From Spirochaetes bacterium GWE1_32_154 (GTDB lineage: Bacteria; Spirochaetota; GWE2-31-10), in the NCBI GenBank assembly GCA_001829315.1, contig MIAY01000034.1, positions 1 through 64,000 of the forward strand: 64,000 nucleotides of DNA. The letters run 5' to 3'. The translations under genes and the position numbers were made by a program. This document shows positions 37,729 through 47,454 of the stretch, one piece after another. The notes under the pieces were generated by a model. That model saw only the letters and a list, made by a program, of their open reading frames with translations, was not told where the DNA came from and did not search any database. Position 1 is the first letter of the stretch. Every line of letters begins with the position of its first letter.

Positions 37729-38535
37729 TTATTTTATTTTATAAATAGAATTTCTTCCCTGTTTAAACGGATGTTTGATTCCAACCAGTGATTCGGATAA
37801 ACCAAGAACCAGGACACCATCAGGTTTTAAGTATTGTGCGACTTTATTCACAATGATTTCTTTTTTTGCTTCATCAAAATAGATCAGAACATTTCTAAGG
37901 AATATAACATCAAACTGTTTTTTAAACGGATAGTGATCAAGAAGATTTAAATAACGAAAAGCAATTAATCGTTTAACTTCATTTTTTACAGTAGCAAACT
38001 CACCATCTTTGGTGAAATATTGATTTAAGTCACCTTTGAGAATATTAGTTTTAATTTTATCTATTTTATAGGTGCCCTGCTCGGCGATTGATAACACTTT
38101 ATTTGATATATCTGTGCCAAGTATTTTGAAATCTATTTTTTTAATATCAGGTAATGCATTTATAGCTGTAATTGCCATGCTGTAACCTTCTTCGCCCGTT
38201 GAAGATGCAGCACTCCATAGTCTGATATAATCTTCTTTCTGATCGCGGTCTTTTAAAAAATCTGTAAGAAACTGAAACGACTCAGGTTCACGAAAAAAGA
38301 AACTGAAATTAGTTGTTAATGAGTTGGTAAAAATAGTAAATAATGCACCGGTCTTGTCATTAACAAGGCTCTCAAAAAAATCTTCATAGGTTTTATATTC
38401 CTTATCATAACCAACAAATTTCGATAGTCGATTAATGACAAGGTATTTTTTATAGTCCTTTAATGTTATACCTGTTTTATCATAAAGATACTTTGTTATT
38501 TTTTTAAACATAGTATCTGATAATGTCAATTCCAT
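37729..38535 (-). CDS. cheR: Chemotaxis methyltransferase CheR
   Basis: CheR methylates MCP glutamates using S-adenosylmethionine. The N-terminal helical domain and SAM domain are visible: NFFFREPESF-like segment (FSFFFREPESFQFL), LWSAASSTGEEGYSMAI, ILGTDISNKVLSIAEQG, FDVIFLRNVLIYFD and GVLVLGLSESL. The 268 residues are normal. It is divergent from cheA across 156 bases. No cheB methylesterase gene is present in this window. Confidence 0.95.
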   Translation of the reverse strand: MELTLSDTMFKKITKYLYDKTGITLKDYKKYLVINRLSKFVGYDKEYKTYEDFFESLVNDKTGALFTIFTNSLTTNFSFFFREPESFQFLTDFLKDRDQKEDYIRLWSAASSTGEEGYSMAITAINALPDIKKIDFKILGTDISNKVLSIAEQGTYKIDKIKTNILKGDLNQYFTKDGEFATVKNEVKRLIAFRYLNLLDHYPFKKQFDVIFLRNVLIYFDEAKKEIIVNKVAQYLKPDGVLVLGLSESLVGIKHPFKQGRNSIYKIK

Positions 38536-38691
38536 TATAATTCCTTATTTCATTGTAATCTTTCTTAACTATAGTATACTATACTATTAAGAAAATAATT
38601 GCAAAAAATTGCAAATTCTATACATAAAATTTGATTTATTTGGAAAATTATCTGATAATTATTCATATATAAACTAACCGGAGCAAATGAT

Positions 38692-40878
38692 ATGACGGAA
38701 ACCGATTTTAAAGGGGGCCTTGCAGATTTAAAAGATTTATTTGATAAATTTGAAAAAGGTGATCTTTTTACATTGTATGAAATAAAAGAAGGTCTCGATA
38801 AAATCATTAAATTCATACCAAAAAAAATAGAAAAACTTTTTGGCGATTATCTCGGGGTTATACGAAGTTTTTTTACCGTAGATGTCAGTATGGAAAATGT
38901 TGATGAATTTATTGATGCCGGTTATTCACTTGTTGTTTCAATTGATTCATATTATAAAGGTACGATAACACCAAAGGATTTTGAACAGGCTGTGATCGAA
39001 ATAAAAAACAAAGCTAATGCTTTTGTCGATAAAAATGTTCTTCATAATGATAAAGAAATATATCCGGAAGGGTACTTTGATAATATTGTTGACGATGAAG
39101 ATATGTTAATGAAATTTTGTGATGAATTACGGGAACATATGGATGAATCACAAATTACATTGATTGATTTGGAATTTGACAGCACGAATCAGGAGAATAT
39201 TAACAAAGTTTTTAGAGCGTTTCATACCGCTAAAAGTTCCTCAGCATTTCTCGGTTTGAAAAACATTGAAGAAATTGCCCATAAAATGGAAGATATGCTT
39301 GTACTTGTCAGGGATAATAAATTGCAGGTTACAAAAGAATTAATCGATGTTATTTTTTATGGTATCAATTTTTTCAGGGAACTCACATCAATTATTGAAA
39401 CTGAGAAGTATGTTAGAACTAAAATTATCAGCAGTTATAAGAATATAAATATTTACAGTTACATTGATATCATAAAAGAAATTCTAGGAAATTATCATGT
39501 TAAGAAATTAGGTGAAATTTTATTAGAAGAGGGCAAACTTGATAAGGAATTAATTGAAACCATTCTAAAAAAACAGAATCAGGATAAAAATAAAAAATTC
39601 GGGCAAATCGCTGTCGAAGAGAAAATAATTACAGAAGATGAATTACAACACGCTATGCAAAAACAAGCCGTACCTGTTAAAGTTAAAAGTGCTGTTTTTG
39701 TTAAAGTGTCAAATAATAAATTAAATGAATTAATAGATTTAGTTGGAGAACTCGTAATTAATCAATCGATGATGAGGCAGACAAAAACAGATAGCAGTAA
39801 AATAAATACTAATATGATATCATATGACACCTCATATACTCAGCTTGAGAAAATTACAACGAGTATAAAAAATATTGTTCTTTCTATGGGGATGGTGCCG
39901 GTTTCAGAAATATTCAATAAATTACGGGTGGTTATTAGAAATGCAGCAAATGAATTGAATAAAATGGTGAATGTGGAAATTGAAGGTGAATCGACCGAAT
40001 TAGATAGAAATGTAATAGAAACTATTTATGATCCGTTAGTTCATATAGTTCGTAATGCTGTTGATCATGGTTTGGAAGATGCTGATGAAAGGGTCGCTGC
40101 CGGGAAGAATAATGTAGGTAAAATCAAAATTGAGGCTTTGCACAAAGGTAATAATATTGAAATAAAAATTATTGATGATGGTCATGGAATTGATCGTGAC
40201 AGAGTATTGCAAAAAGCAATTGAAAAGGGGATGGTCTCTGCTGAAGATGCATCAAGGCTCGATGATAAGGAAATTTATAATTTTATGTTTTTACCGGGGT
40301 TTTCAACGGCAAAAACAGTTACAGAGTTATCCGGTAGAGGTGTTGGTCTTGATGTGGTAAAAAGAAATATCGATCAGATTCATGGAAAAGTTGAGATCCG
40401 GTCAGTTAAGGGGAAATATAGTCAGTTTATAATAAAGTTGCCTTTGACACTTGCAATTATTGATGGATTTGTTACTATTATAAATAATGTTAAGTACATT
40501 TTCCCATTCAATATTATTGAAGAAATAATTATTCCTGATGGTATTAATATAAGTAAAATGGAAGACGGTCAAATTATGCTTTATCTGCGCAATGGTTATA
40601 TCCCTGTTATATTTGCCGGAAAAACCTTTGATGAAGATACATACAATACAGACTTGTCTACAATTTTAATTATTATAATAACATATCAGAATAAATATTA
40701 TGGTATTGCTGTTGACGGTATTGCCGGTAAACAGGAAATTGTAATAAAGAATTTAAATCAGGCACTTAATAATTTACGGATTTTTTCCGGCGGTACTATT
40801 TTTGGTGATGGAACAATTGGTTTTGTTGTTGATATAGAAGAATTTATGGAAAAATCGAAAGATGTAATAGAAGAGTAA
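38692..40878 (+). CDS. cheA: Chemotaxis histidine kinase CheA with extra inserted domain
   Basis: An unassigned N-terminal region of about 130 residues precedes the Hpt domain, with phosphoacceptor His178 in AFHTAKSSSAFLGL. About residues 275-330 show a twofold motif (KLGEILLEEGKLDKELIETI, FGQIAVEEKIITEDELQHAM) resembling the GspE/MshE N-terminal domain. The dimer helices, HATPase (VRNAVDHGLED, DDGHGIDRD, GRGVGLDVV) and CheW-like domain follow. There is no clear P2 CheY-binding domain, so the insert may replace it (inference). cheY starts 17 bases downstream. Confidence 0.93.
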   Translation: MTETDFKGGLADLKDLFDKFEKGDLFTLYEIKEGLDKIIKFIPKKIEKLFGDYLGVIRSFFTVDVSMENVDEFIDAGYSLVVSIDSYYKGTITPKDFEQAVIEIKNKANAFVDKNVLHNDKEIYPEGYFDNIVDDEDMLMKFCDELREHMDESQITLIDLEFDSTNQENINKVFRAFHTAKSSSAFLGLKNIEEIAHKMEDMLVLVRDNKLQVTKELIDVIFYGINFFRELTSIIETEKYVRTKIISSYKNINIYSYIDIIKEILGNYHVKKLGEILLEEGKLDKELIETILKKQNQDKNKKFGQIAVEEKIITEDELQHAMQKQAVPVKVKSAVFVKVSNNKLNELIDLVGELVINQSMMRQTKTDSSKINTNMISYDTSYTQLEKITTSIKNIVLSMGMVPVSEIFNKLRVVIRNAANELNKMVNVEIEGESTELDRNVIETIYDPLVHIVRNAVDHGLEDADERVAAGKNNVGKIKIEALHKGNNIEIKIIDDGHGIDRDRVLQKAIEKGMVSAEDASRLDDKEIYNFMFLPGFSTAKTVTELSGRGVGLDVVKRNIDQIHGKVEIRSVKGKYSQFIIKLPLTLAIIDGFVTIINNVKYIFPFNIIEEIIIPDGINISKMEDGQIMLYLRNGYIPVIFAGKTFDEDTYNTDLSTILIIIITYQNKYYGIAVDGIAGKQEIVIKNLNQALNNLRIFSGGTIFGDGTIGFVVDIEEFMEKSKDVIEE

Positions 40879-40895
40879 TATGGAGGACCGGATAT

Positions 40896-41264
40896 ATGAA
40901 GATTTTTATAGTTGATGATTCAACCGTTGGTAGAGAAGTAATAAAAAAAGCTTTAGGAGTGTATGGCTATAATGATATTGAAGAAGCAAAAGACGGGGTT
41001 GATGCCCTTGAGCAAATTGAGTTAAAAAAACCTCTTGTAGATCTTTTTGTATTGGATATTAATATGCCTCGAATGGACGGGTTAACGCTTCTCGGGAAAA
41101 TACGAACTATTTATAAAACAACACCTGTGGTTATGCTTACAACAGAAACTGATAAAGCAAAAATGGTAAAAGCAAAAGAATCCGGAGCAACAGGCTGGAT
41201 AATTAAACCGTTTGATGCTGAAAAACTTGTAAAAGTTATTGAAATGGTTGTACCGAAAAAATAA
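40896..41264 (+). CDS. cheY: Chemotaxis response regulator CheY
   Basis: A single 122-residue receiver that carries the signal from CheA to the flagellar motor: acidic pocket VDD, phospho-Asp54 in FVLDINMPRMDG, Thr in LTTETD, Lys in IIKPFDAEKL. It follows cheA in an operon with a GGAGG site 9 bases before the ATG. A truncated MITE copy lies just downstream, ending at the stop of the opposing GGDEF gene. Confidence 0.93.
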   Translation: MKIFIVDDSTVGREVIKKALGVYGYNDIEEAKDGVDALEQIELKKPLVDLFVLDINMPRMDGLTLLGKIRTIYKTTPVVMLTTETDKAKMVKAKESGATGWIIKPFDAEKLVKVIEMVVPKK

Positions 41265-41276
41265 TTTGGATACATT

Positions 41277-41320
41277 GAGCCTCTTGTAAAACTATTTTTT
41301 CGATTTTTTGCAAGTGTTTC
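41277..41320 (+). repeat. MITE-like element, truncated single-hairpin copy
   Basis: 44 bp from GAGCCTCTTGT to GCAAGTGTTTC, lacking the other hairpins. Flanks CATT and TATT differ by one base. Its last base is the first base of the reversed stop codon of the GGDEF gene. Confidence 0.65.
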
Positions 41321-42834
41321 TATTGTAGAGTGTTTTTTTTCTCATTTTTCATAGTGTACATTCGATTGTCAGCAGTTTTAATTGCCTCTATGAGATTGTC
41401 ACCTTTGTTTACGGTTTTTATACCAAATGAAAAATTAAGTTTGACTTCAGATTGTTCTTTGTTGAGTATCTCAAGGTTTTTAAATAATCTTTCTCTTATA
41501 ATTTCTACTGCCTTTTCATCAGTGCAAGGAAGGAATACAACAAATTCGTCGCCACCAATTCGTGCAATCATATCATCGGTACGGAACTCTTTGAGTAGAA
41601 AATTGGACATTTTGCGGATTAATGTGTCACCGTATTCATGACCCTTTGTGTCATTTAAAGATTTCAGGCCATCAACATCGAACATAATAACCGATATTGG
41701 ATATCGTCTGCCTGATGATAGTCGTTTAATTTCTTCATCAAAATATGTTCTGTTATATAAGCCGGTTAGTTGGTCATGGAAGCTCAAGTATTTGAATTTT
41801 TCTTCAATTTGTTTTCGATCAGTTACATCCCTGCCAACAAGAACACTTCCTCTCGGCTCATTAATTGATGTGTAAAACGGATAAATATTCATATCATAAT
41901 ATTTTATTTCATTATTTCTAAAGATTTTTACTTCAGTATTAAATTGTTTTTTTGTATTAAAAGCATCAACAAAATCTGCCCATAAGTAGAAATGCTCAAT
42001 TGCTTTCGTTCCAATAATTGAATCAAGTTTTCGGTCAAGAAGGTTTTCAGCGGCTTCGTTAGCATCAATAATATTTGAATCTTTATCAAGTACGATTATC
42101 CCGTCACTTATTTTATCAAAAACAATATCGCGTGCTATTGGTTTGAAGTTGAGATAATTATATTTAACGAAGATGAGTAATATATAAAAAGCACTTAACA
42201 ATAATGCCGGAGGTGTTAAATTATAAGGTATTATTTTTTTAAGTTCCGGATAGTAATTTATAATTATTGAGACAAAATTAGCTAAAACAGGAAATAAAAC
42301 AGCTATTTTCATATATAATGTCAAATTTTTATAATAGTTAAATTTTGATTTATTATAAAAACAAAATATAGTAGTTCCGCCAATCAATACAATATAAGTA
42401 TAAGTAAGATGAATCCAATACCAAACCCCGAAATGAGGAATAATTTCAAAATTAAAAATATATGATGGAAATAATATTGAGGAATTACCATCGAAAAAAA
42501 GGATCGATAAAGTAATGACCGGTTCGATAAATAAAAGGAAAATAACCCAATGTTTGAGCATTTTCAGTTTATTAGTAAATGAAAGTACAAATAGTAAAAA
42601 TGATGGATATATTAATATTATACCAAAGTATTTTAATTTAAACCAGAAAAAAGCCTGTGCACTGTTTGTTGCAGAGATTTCAAATGAATAAAATAATAAC
42701 CATAAAAAAGCACCAATGAGTGTAAAAAAAAATACGTTAGAGCCTGTTATTTTTGAATTAACAAGAATAAAAGTACATGAAAGAATAAGAAAAAAAATTG
42801 TTATACATATAATGAGGTATAAATAATAAATCAA
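41320..42834 (-). CDS. Membrane diguanylate cyclase (7TM-PAS-GGDEF)
   Basis: About seven N-terminal transmembrane helices resemble the membrane domain found in front of some histidine kinases. A PAS domain (DGIIVLDKDSNIIDANEAAENLL) and a GGDEF domain follow. The active site is intact (ARIGGDEFVVF), and an RTDD inhibitory site lies five residues upstream, so the enzyme should make c-di-GMP with product inhibition. A STAS gene lies 14 bases upstream in the same direction. The PilZ protein at 20979 is a possible receiver. Confidence 0.92.
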   Translation of the reverse strand: MIYYLYLIICITIFFLILSCTFILVNSKITGSNVFFFTLIGAFLWLLFYSFEISATNSAQAFFWFKLKYFGIILIYPSFLLFVLSFTNKLKMLKHWVIFLLFIEPVITLSILFFDGNSSILFPSYIFNFEIIPHFGVWYWIHLTYTYIVLIGGTTIFCFYNKSKFNYYKNLTLYMKIAVLFPVLANFVSIIINYYPELKKIIPYNLTPPALLLSAFYILLIFVKYNYLNFKPIARDIVFDKISDGIIVLDKDSNIIDANEAAENLLDRKLDSIIGTKAIEHFYLWADFVDAFNTKKQFNTEVKIFRNNEIKYYDMNIYPFYTSINEPRGSVLVGRDVTDRKQIEEKFKYLSFHDQLTGLYNRTYFDEEIKRLSSGRRYPISVIMFDVDGLKSLNDTKGHEYGDTLIRKMSNFLLKEFRTDDMIARIGGDEFVVFLPCTDEKAVEIIRERLFKNLEILNKEQSEVKLNFSFGIKTVNKGDNLIEAIKTADNRMYTMKNEKKNTLQ

Positions 42835-42848
42835 ATTGTGAACCTCTG

Positions 42849-43190
42849 TTAACTAATGGCCTTTTTTAGTTCAAAGTAATTTGAAAAACCTAAGAGATCA
42901 AAAACTTTTACAATTTCGTCTTTTACATTAATGATTAATAAATTGCACAGTAATGTATCTGCATTTGTTTTCAGATACGTAAATGCCCCAATACCTGACG
43001 ACGAAATATACACTAAGTTTTCACAGTCTATAATGATTTTTGTTTTATCTTTTATAAATAAGTTAAGACGAACTTGAAAATCGTATGAATTACTCGAGTC
43101 AATTGAGCCTAATACATTTATGTAGAGTATTTCATCAGAATCAGTGAAGAACGTGAAAGATAGTTTTTTATTGATTATAACTTTGTTCAT
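42849..43190 (-). CDS. STAS-domain protein (anti-sigma-factor-antagonist type)
   Basis: 113 residues covering one STAS domain: LYINVLGSIDSSNSYDFQVR and IIIDCENLVYISSSGIGAFTYL, with the Ser of ISSSG at the phosphorylation site. Such proteins switch partners when phosphorylated. It lies directly upstream of the GGDEF gene and is probably co-transcribed, so it may gate c-di-GMP production (inference). No anti-sigma kinase of the RsbW type is present nearby. Confidence 0.85.
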   Translation of the reverse strand: MNKVIINKKLSFTFFTDSDEILYINVLGSIDSSNSYDFQVRLNLFIKDKTKIIIDCENLVYISSSGIGAFTYLKTNADTLLCNLLIINVKDEIVKVFDLLGFSNYFELKKAIS

Positions 43191-43330
43191 TATTTCCCCA
43201 AATAATAATTCTGTTATTAAATAATTAAATCTATTTTACCCAATAAATTTTATTATATACTTAAATATGATTAAATAATATAACTATTTTGTCAATCACT
43301 TATAGAAAAAAACTTAAATTTATTAAAATA

Positions 43331-45214
43331 TTATATTTTATATTGAGCTATTGCTGATTCAAGTTTATTTATATCATCAAATGATGTTTTTGAATTTTCT
43401 TTTATTTGAAGAAATGATTCAATAAGTTCTTTGATTCCTTCTGTTTTATTATGTTCATTATCAGATATTTTTCGAGTATCTGCATTAATTATATCGATCG
43501 ATTGTTTTAATTGTTCAATTTGATTGTGTTGAGTTATTGTATCTTTTTTAATATCAATTGATGCGTTAAGTAAATCATCAATTTTTGCTATATTTTCTCG
43601 AGCAGATTCAATTTGTTTCGTGGATTGGGCGGATATTCCGGTAATCATCGTCGTAATAGAATTTGTCTTCTCGTGCATAGCAGTAAATGTTGATGATAAG
43701 TCTTTAAATATTTCTTCACCATTGATAATTTTATCTGAAATCTCATCTATAAGTGATGAAATCATTTTTGCTGAACTTGCCGTATTTTGTGATAATTTTC
43801 TAATTTCTGAGGCAACTACAGCAAAACCTTTACCTTGTTCTCCTGCATGAGCAGCTTCTATTGAAGCATTCATTGATAAAAGGTTTGTTCTATCAGCAAT
43901 ATCAGAAATGATTTTTACGATATTTTGTACTTTTTTACCTGTTTCACTTATTTCAGAAATAGAATTTGTAGCCATTGATATGTTGTAATTGCTTTTTTGA
44001 AAAGCATCCTGTAGTTTATTAAATTCCTTATCAACCGATATCGTTAAATTTAAAACATTTTCAAATGATGTTATCATTGTTTTTAGTGAATTAGATGTTG
44101 TCTCTATTTTTGATGCCTGATTATTATTTTTATCAATTGATGTTTTGGTAATTTGAATAATTGAATTAACACTTGAAACCATATTTTCAATGTTTGTTAT
44201 TTGAATTTTTATTTCTTTTTCAGTTAATAATATATTAGATTCAATTTCAACCGCTCTCTCATGTGATTTATTAATTGTGCCATGCATTAAATTTCCTGAT
44301 TGAGAAACTTGCATTGTTAATTGTTTTATTTTAACAAATGTAGAAAATAACCTGTCTATGAGAACATTTATTTTACTTGTAATTAACCCGATATCATCAA
44401 AATTGGTTAGAATTACTTTATCAGAAAGGTTCAGTTCTTCCCGAATCATGTGGTTTAACTGAAGCAATAAATTTTTAAGATAAGACAGTGACTCGAAAAT
44501 TATAATAAAAGCTATTAAACAGATAAGAAAAAATAACATTATATTAATAAGAACAATGTTATTTATTGATTCTTTTAACAGGTTTTTTGAACTGTAACTT
44601 ATAAAAAGAAGAATGTTTATAATAATCGGAAAAGATAATAATGCAGCTATAGGGAAAAATAATCTTTTTAATATTGTTGTTGTTCTTGTTTCGTTTTGAT
44701 TAATTGTGAAGATTTTAAATTTCACTTTTGCTTCAATAAGAAACCAGTTTAAAATTCGTGCTGTGATAAACCCGTTTATTATACCCCAGCAAATAGCTAT
44801 GAGTAATCTGAATGTTAATTCCTGAGAATCAATAGCGATTCCTTTCAGGAATAATGGCAAGTAATTGATTGTAACACCGATTAAGTAAGAGAATGAACCG
44901 ATTATAAAAAGAAATGGTGGAATCTTATCTATTGAACGGATACCTTTTTTTATTTCACTATCAGATAAAGTAATGTTGTTATCAATTTTTTTTATTACTT
45001 TTTCAGCTGGTTTATAAATAAGATAAACAAAATATGTAGATAAAGGGCCGAGAGTAAACACATTAACAACAAGTTTTTTTATAAAATGAATAGTCTGTTC
45101 TTTAGTGTATAAAACAATAAGAGGAACGAATATTCCATATAAAAAAATTGCCCCTGCGATACTGATAAAAGTTGCTAAAACAATTTTTAATGTTAAATAA
45201 TTTTTTTTTTCCAT
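43331..45214 (-). CDS. MCP with multi-helix membrane sensor
   Basis: About six hydrophobic helices occupy residues 10-255 in pairs, with little external sequence and a charged loop near 70-100. A HAMP-like segment (residues about 255-300) and a signalling coiled coil with tip DRTNLLSMNASIEAAHAGEQ follow. As with the MCP at 23680, the sensor lies in the membrane. It is transcribed alone or with the STAS-GGDEF genes after a 140-base gap. The ligand is unknown. Confidence 0.88.
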   Translation of the reverse strand: MEKKNYLTLKIVLATFISIAGAIFLYGIFVPLIVLYTKEQTIHFIKKLVVNVFTLGPLSTYFVYLIYKPAEKVIKKIDNNITLSDSEIKKGIRSIDKIPPFLFIIGSFSYLIGVTINYLPLFLKGIAIDSQELTFRLLIAICWGIINGFITARILNWFLIEAKVKFKIFTINQNETRTTTILKRLFFPIAALLSFPIIINILLFISYSSKNLLKESINNIVLINIMLFFLICLIAFIIIFESLSYLKNLLLQLNHMIREELNLSDKVILTNFDDIGLITSKINVLIDRLFSTFVKIKQLTMQVSQSGNLMHGTINKSHERAVEIESNILLTEKEIKIQITNIENMVSSVNSIIQITKTSIDKNNNQASKIETTSNSLKTMITSFENVLNLTISVDKEFNKLQDAFQKSNYNISMATNSISEISETGKKVQNIVKIISDIADRTNLLSMNASIEAAHAGEQGKGFAVVASEIRKLSQNTASSAKMISSLIDEISDKIINGEEIFKDLSSTFTAMHEKTNSITTMITGISAQSTKQIESARENIAKIDDLLNASIDIKKDTITQHNQIEQLKQSIDIINADTRKISDNEHNKTEGIKELIESFLQIKENSKTSFDDINKLESAIAQYKI

Positions 45215-45257
45215 GACAGAATTATATGCAGTAAAAATTAAAAGTCAAATTTTTTTC

Positions 45258-45821
45258 TTAAAAAAATGCTTTAAATAATATATGTAAACCAATTCCGATA
45301 ATAATAAGTCCGCCTGTTATTTCCGACCATTTTCCCATGAAATTTCCGACCAGTTTCCCAATAAAAACACCTGAAAATGATAATATCAAAGTAATCACGC
45401 CGATTATCGAAACTGAAATAATCAGAGGAACTCTGAGTATTCCTATTGTAATTCCTGCTGCAAGTGCATCTATAGATGTTGCAATTGCAACAATGAATAA
45501 ATGTTTACCTTTGGATATGTCGTAAATATCACAATCTTCTTTAACCTCAAAAGCCTCAATTATCATTTTTAAACCGACTATAAACAGAAGAACGCATGCA
45601 ATAACCGGACTGATTTTTTCCATTGACTTGCCGATTGCATGACCGCCAAACCACCCGATTAATGGCATGAGCGCTTGAAATAGTGCAGTTACTACAGCTA
45701 AACGTATGGCACTCCAGAAATTAGCCTTTCTATAGCAGACGCCAAACCCGACGCAAACAGAAAATGCATCCATTGCTAAGGCAAAACCAAGCAGAATAAC
45801 AGATAGTAAACCGGTTGTCAT
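45258..45821 (-). CDS. mntP: Manganese efflux pump MntP
   Basis: 187 residues with six transmembrane helices in the MntP twofold arrangement. The two conserved membrane Asp residues appear in LAMDAFSVCVGFG and ATSIDALAAGITIG. It exports Mn2+ and protects against manganese overload. The upstream spacer is short, and I see no yybP-ykoY manganese riboswitch there. Confidence 0.93.
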   Translation of the reverse strand: MTTGLLSVILLGFALAMDAFSVCVGFGVCYRKANFWSAIRLAVVTALFQALMPLIGWFGGHAIGKSMEKISPVIACVLLFIVGLKMIIEAFEVKEDCDIYDISKGKHLFIVAIATSIDALAAGITIGILRVPLIISVSIIGVITLILSFSGVFIGKLVGNFMGKWSEITGGLIIIGIGLHILFKAFF

Positions 45822-45896
45822 AATAAATCCCCCGGTGATTTATAGTATTTCATGGTTAAAAAGTAAAGTTATTGTTTTGGAAAGGTTAGTGTGTAA

Positions 45897-45929
45897 TATA
45901 AGGTCACTAAAAATTGTAGTGACCTTATA
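45897..45929 (-). terminator. Hairpin terminator after the lipoprotein gene
   Basis: TATAAGGTCACTA and TAGTGACCTTATA form a perfect 13-bp stem around AAAATTG. It lies 12 bases past the stop of the minus-strand lipoprotein. The T-run is weak on either side. Confidence 0.65.
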
Positions 45930-45941
45930 TTATATTTAGTA

Positions 45942-47315
45942 TTATAGAGTAATTGAGCCTGAAACTTTTTTTACGGTATTCGTATCATAGTTAATTTCAA
46001 ATAGCTTAGCATCCTGTACTAAATCTTCATCCCAGATAGAAATATACCATTCACCGGAATCTGCATTTTTTGTTGCATATCCGATTGAATTGAGCCAGAA
46101 ATCGTCAGTTGCATTTGTTGCATTGTCATTTGCAAATGATGAAGTGATAACAAGTTCTGTTGCATTTCCTGTGTAGTTTAATGTATATGATGAAGCATAT
46201 TCAGTTTCATATTCATTATAATTATCATCATATTCACCGGCATCAAAAGAGTCATATTCGCCTGAATCGGTATATTTAATTCCGTCAAAACTGTATTGTG
46301 AACCGGTTAAATCACCTGTGCCATTAAATGTTTCTTTCCAATAGGCTTTTGTAGTTGAATCATCGTATGTTGTGTTTATATAGCCACCGTCATCATCGGC
46401 TAAACCTTTAACAAGGTATGAGTAATCCATTGAGCCCATATTTGATGTAACACTGTAATCAACAAGAACACCGTTTTTAATACCTGTTTCCTGTGCACTA
46501 ATAACATTTTTCATGTTGGTTGTGCCCATTGTAAAATCAATTTGAATACTGCTTTTTGGTAATGCTGCTGTAGCGTCATATGCAAATTTAACTGAATAGT
46601 TTAAATCTTCAGGCATTGAATCTGATGTAGTTTTAAAATTTGAATAAATAAAAATTTTATTTTTTGTAAGATTCCATTTGATTGTCATTTCCATTTTTAT
46701 TTGCATTTGCGTTTCTATATCTTCCTGAGTCCTATTCATTGATACGATGTAATTATATCCGTCTGCAGGCGAGGCGTATTTTGTAATTGTCATTGCAGGA
46801 CATGGAATTTCAGTTCCAATGGTTTTTTTCATTTCTTCTTCCAACCCTTCTATATCTTCACCCCATTCCTGACATGACTCAAGGATTTTATTAACTATTT
46901 CTTCGGTATATATTATTTTGAAATCACCTTCTTTAATGGAATATGGTGTATCATTAACTATTTTATTTTCTATTGATGCTAATACAATATCGATAAAGAT
47001 AAAATACATATCAAATTGTTTCGCATACGTTTTAATACTTTTTACACCATCTTTTAAAGTTTTATAACCTGAACTTTGACTCGTTTCACCTCGTGTAGAT
47101 TGAACCAGCGGTGTATCTTTAGTTGCAGTTAAACTGGCAGGAAATGTAACAACAAAATTGGGTGGTGCAATTTTATTCTGATAAGTCTTTTTTGTTTCCT
47201 GAGTTGCCGATGGCGTTGCTGTTGTTCCGTCATCAAGATTACACCCTGTAGAAACAAACATTGTAATAAAAGAAATAAACATAATTGGCAGAAATCGAGC
47301 TATAATTTTTAACAT
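45942..47315 (-). CDS. Hypothetical lipoprotein
   Basis: A lipobox ends the signal peptide (FVSTGC), indicating a lipid-anchored envelope protein. The remaining about 430 residues contain strand-rich, Asp/Tyr/Thr-rich segments (DSFDAGEYDDNYNEYETEY) and no known domain. The ATG at 47315 follows AGGAGGA and gives a proper signal peptide; an upstream start at 47399 would add 28 residues and bury it. The gene is divergent from the biotin operon. Confidence 0.65.
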   Translation of the reverse strand: MLKIIARFLPIMFISFITMFVSTGCNLDDGTTATPSATQETKKTYQNKIAPPNFVVTFPASLTATKDTPLVQSTRGETSQSSGYKTLKDGVKSIKTYAKQFDMYFIFIDIVLASIENKIVNDTPYSIKEGDFKIIYTEEIVNKILESCQEWGEDIEGLEEEMKKTIGTEIPCPAMTITKYASPADGYNYIVSMNRTQEDIETQMQIKMEMTIKWNLTKNKIFIYSNFKTTSDSMPEDLNYSVKFAYDATAALPKSSIQIDFTMGTTNMKNVISAQETGIKNGVLVDYSVTSNMGSMDYSYLVKGLADDDGGYINTTYDDSTTKAYWKETFNGTGDLTGSQYSFDGIKYTDSGEYDSFDAGEYDDNYNEYETEYASSYTLNYTGNATELVITSSFANDNATNATDDFWLNSIGYATKNADSGEWYISIWDEDLVQDAKLFEINYDTNTVKKVSGSITL

Positions 47316-47392
47316 GAAAAATCCTCCTATCGTTGTAATATAGAACAATTTCGAAAAAAAACAATACTTTGTGTTTTTAATTATTTCACTCA

Positions 47393-47421
47393 TTGACAAG
47401 GTGTGTAAAATACTTTATAAC
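47393..47421 (+). promoter_or_regulatory. Promoter of the biotin operon
   Basis: TTGACA (47393-47398), a 17-base spacer and TATAAC (47416-47421) make a near-consensus sigma-70 promoter. It abuts the BirA-type operator. Confidence 0.8.
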
Positions 47422-47422
47422 C

Positions 47423-47450
47423 GTTAACCATATTGTAGTTTAAGGTTAAC
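47423..47450 (+). promoter_or_regulatory. BirA-type biotin operator
   Basis: GTTAACC and GGTTAAC are perfect inverted repeats separated by 14 bases, the layout of BirA operators (TTGTAAACC-N14/15-GGTTTACAA class). It begins two bases after the -10 box and ends four bases before the bioA ATG, so bound BirA would block transcription. The weak bioA ribosome site (AAGG) lies inside it. Confidence 0.82.
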
Positions 47451-47454
47451 ACAA

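Noticed and set aside
45822..45896. Manganese riboswitch upstream of mntP
   Set aside because: The leader is too short and has no paired structure of the yybP-ykoY type.
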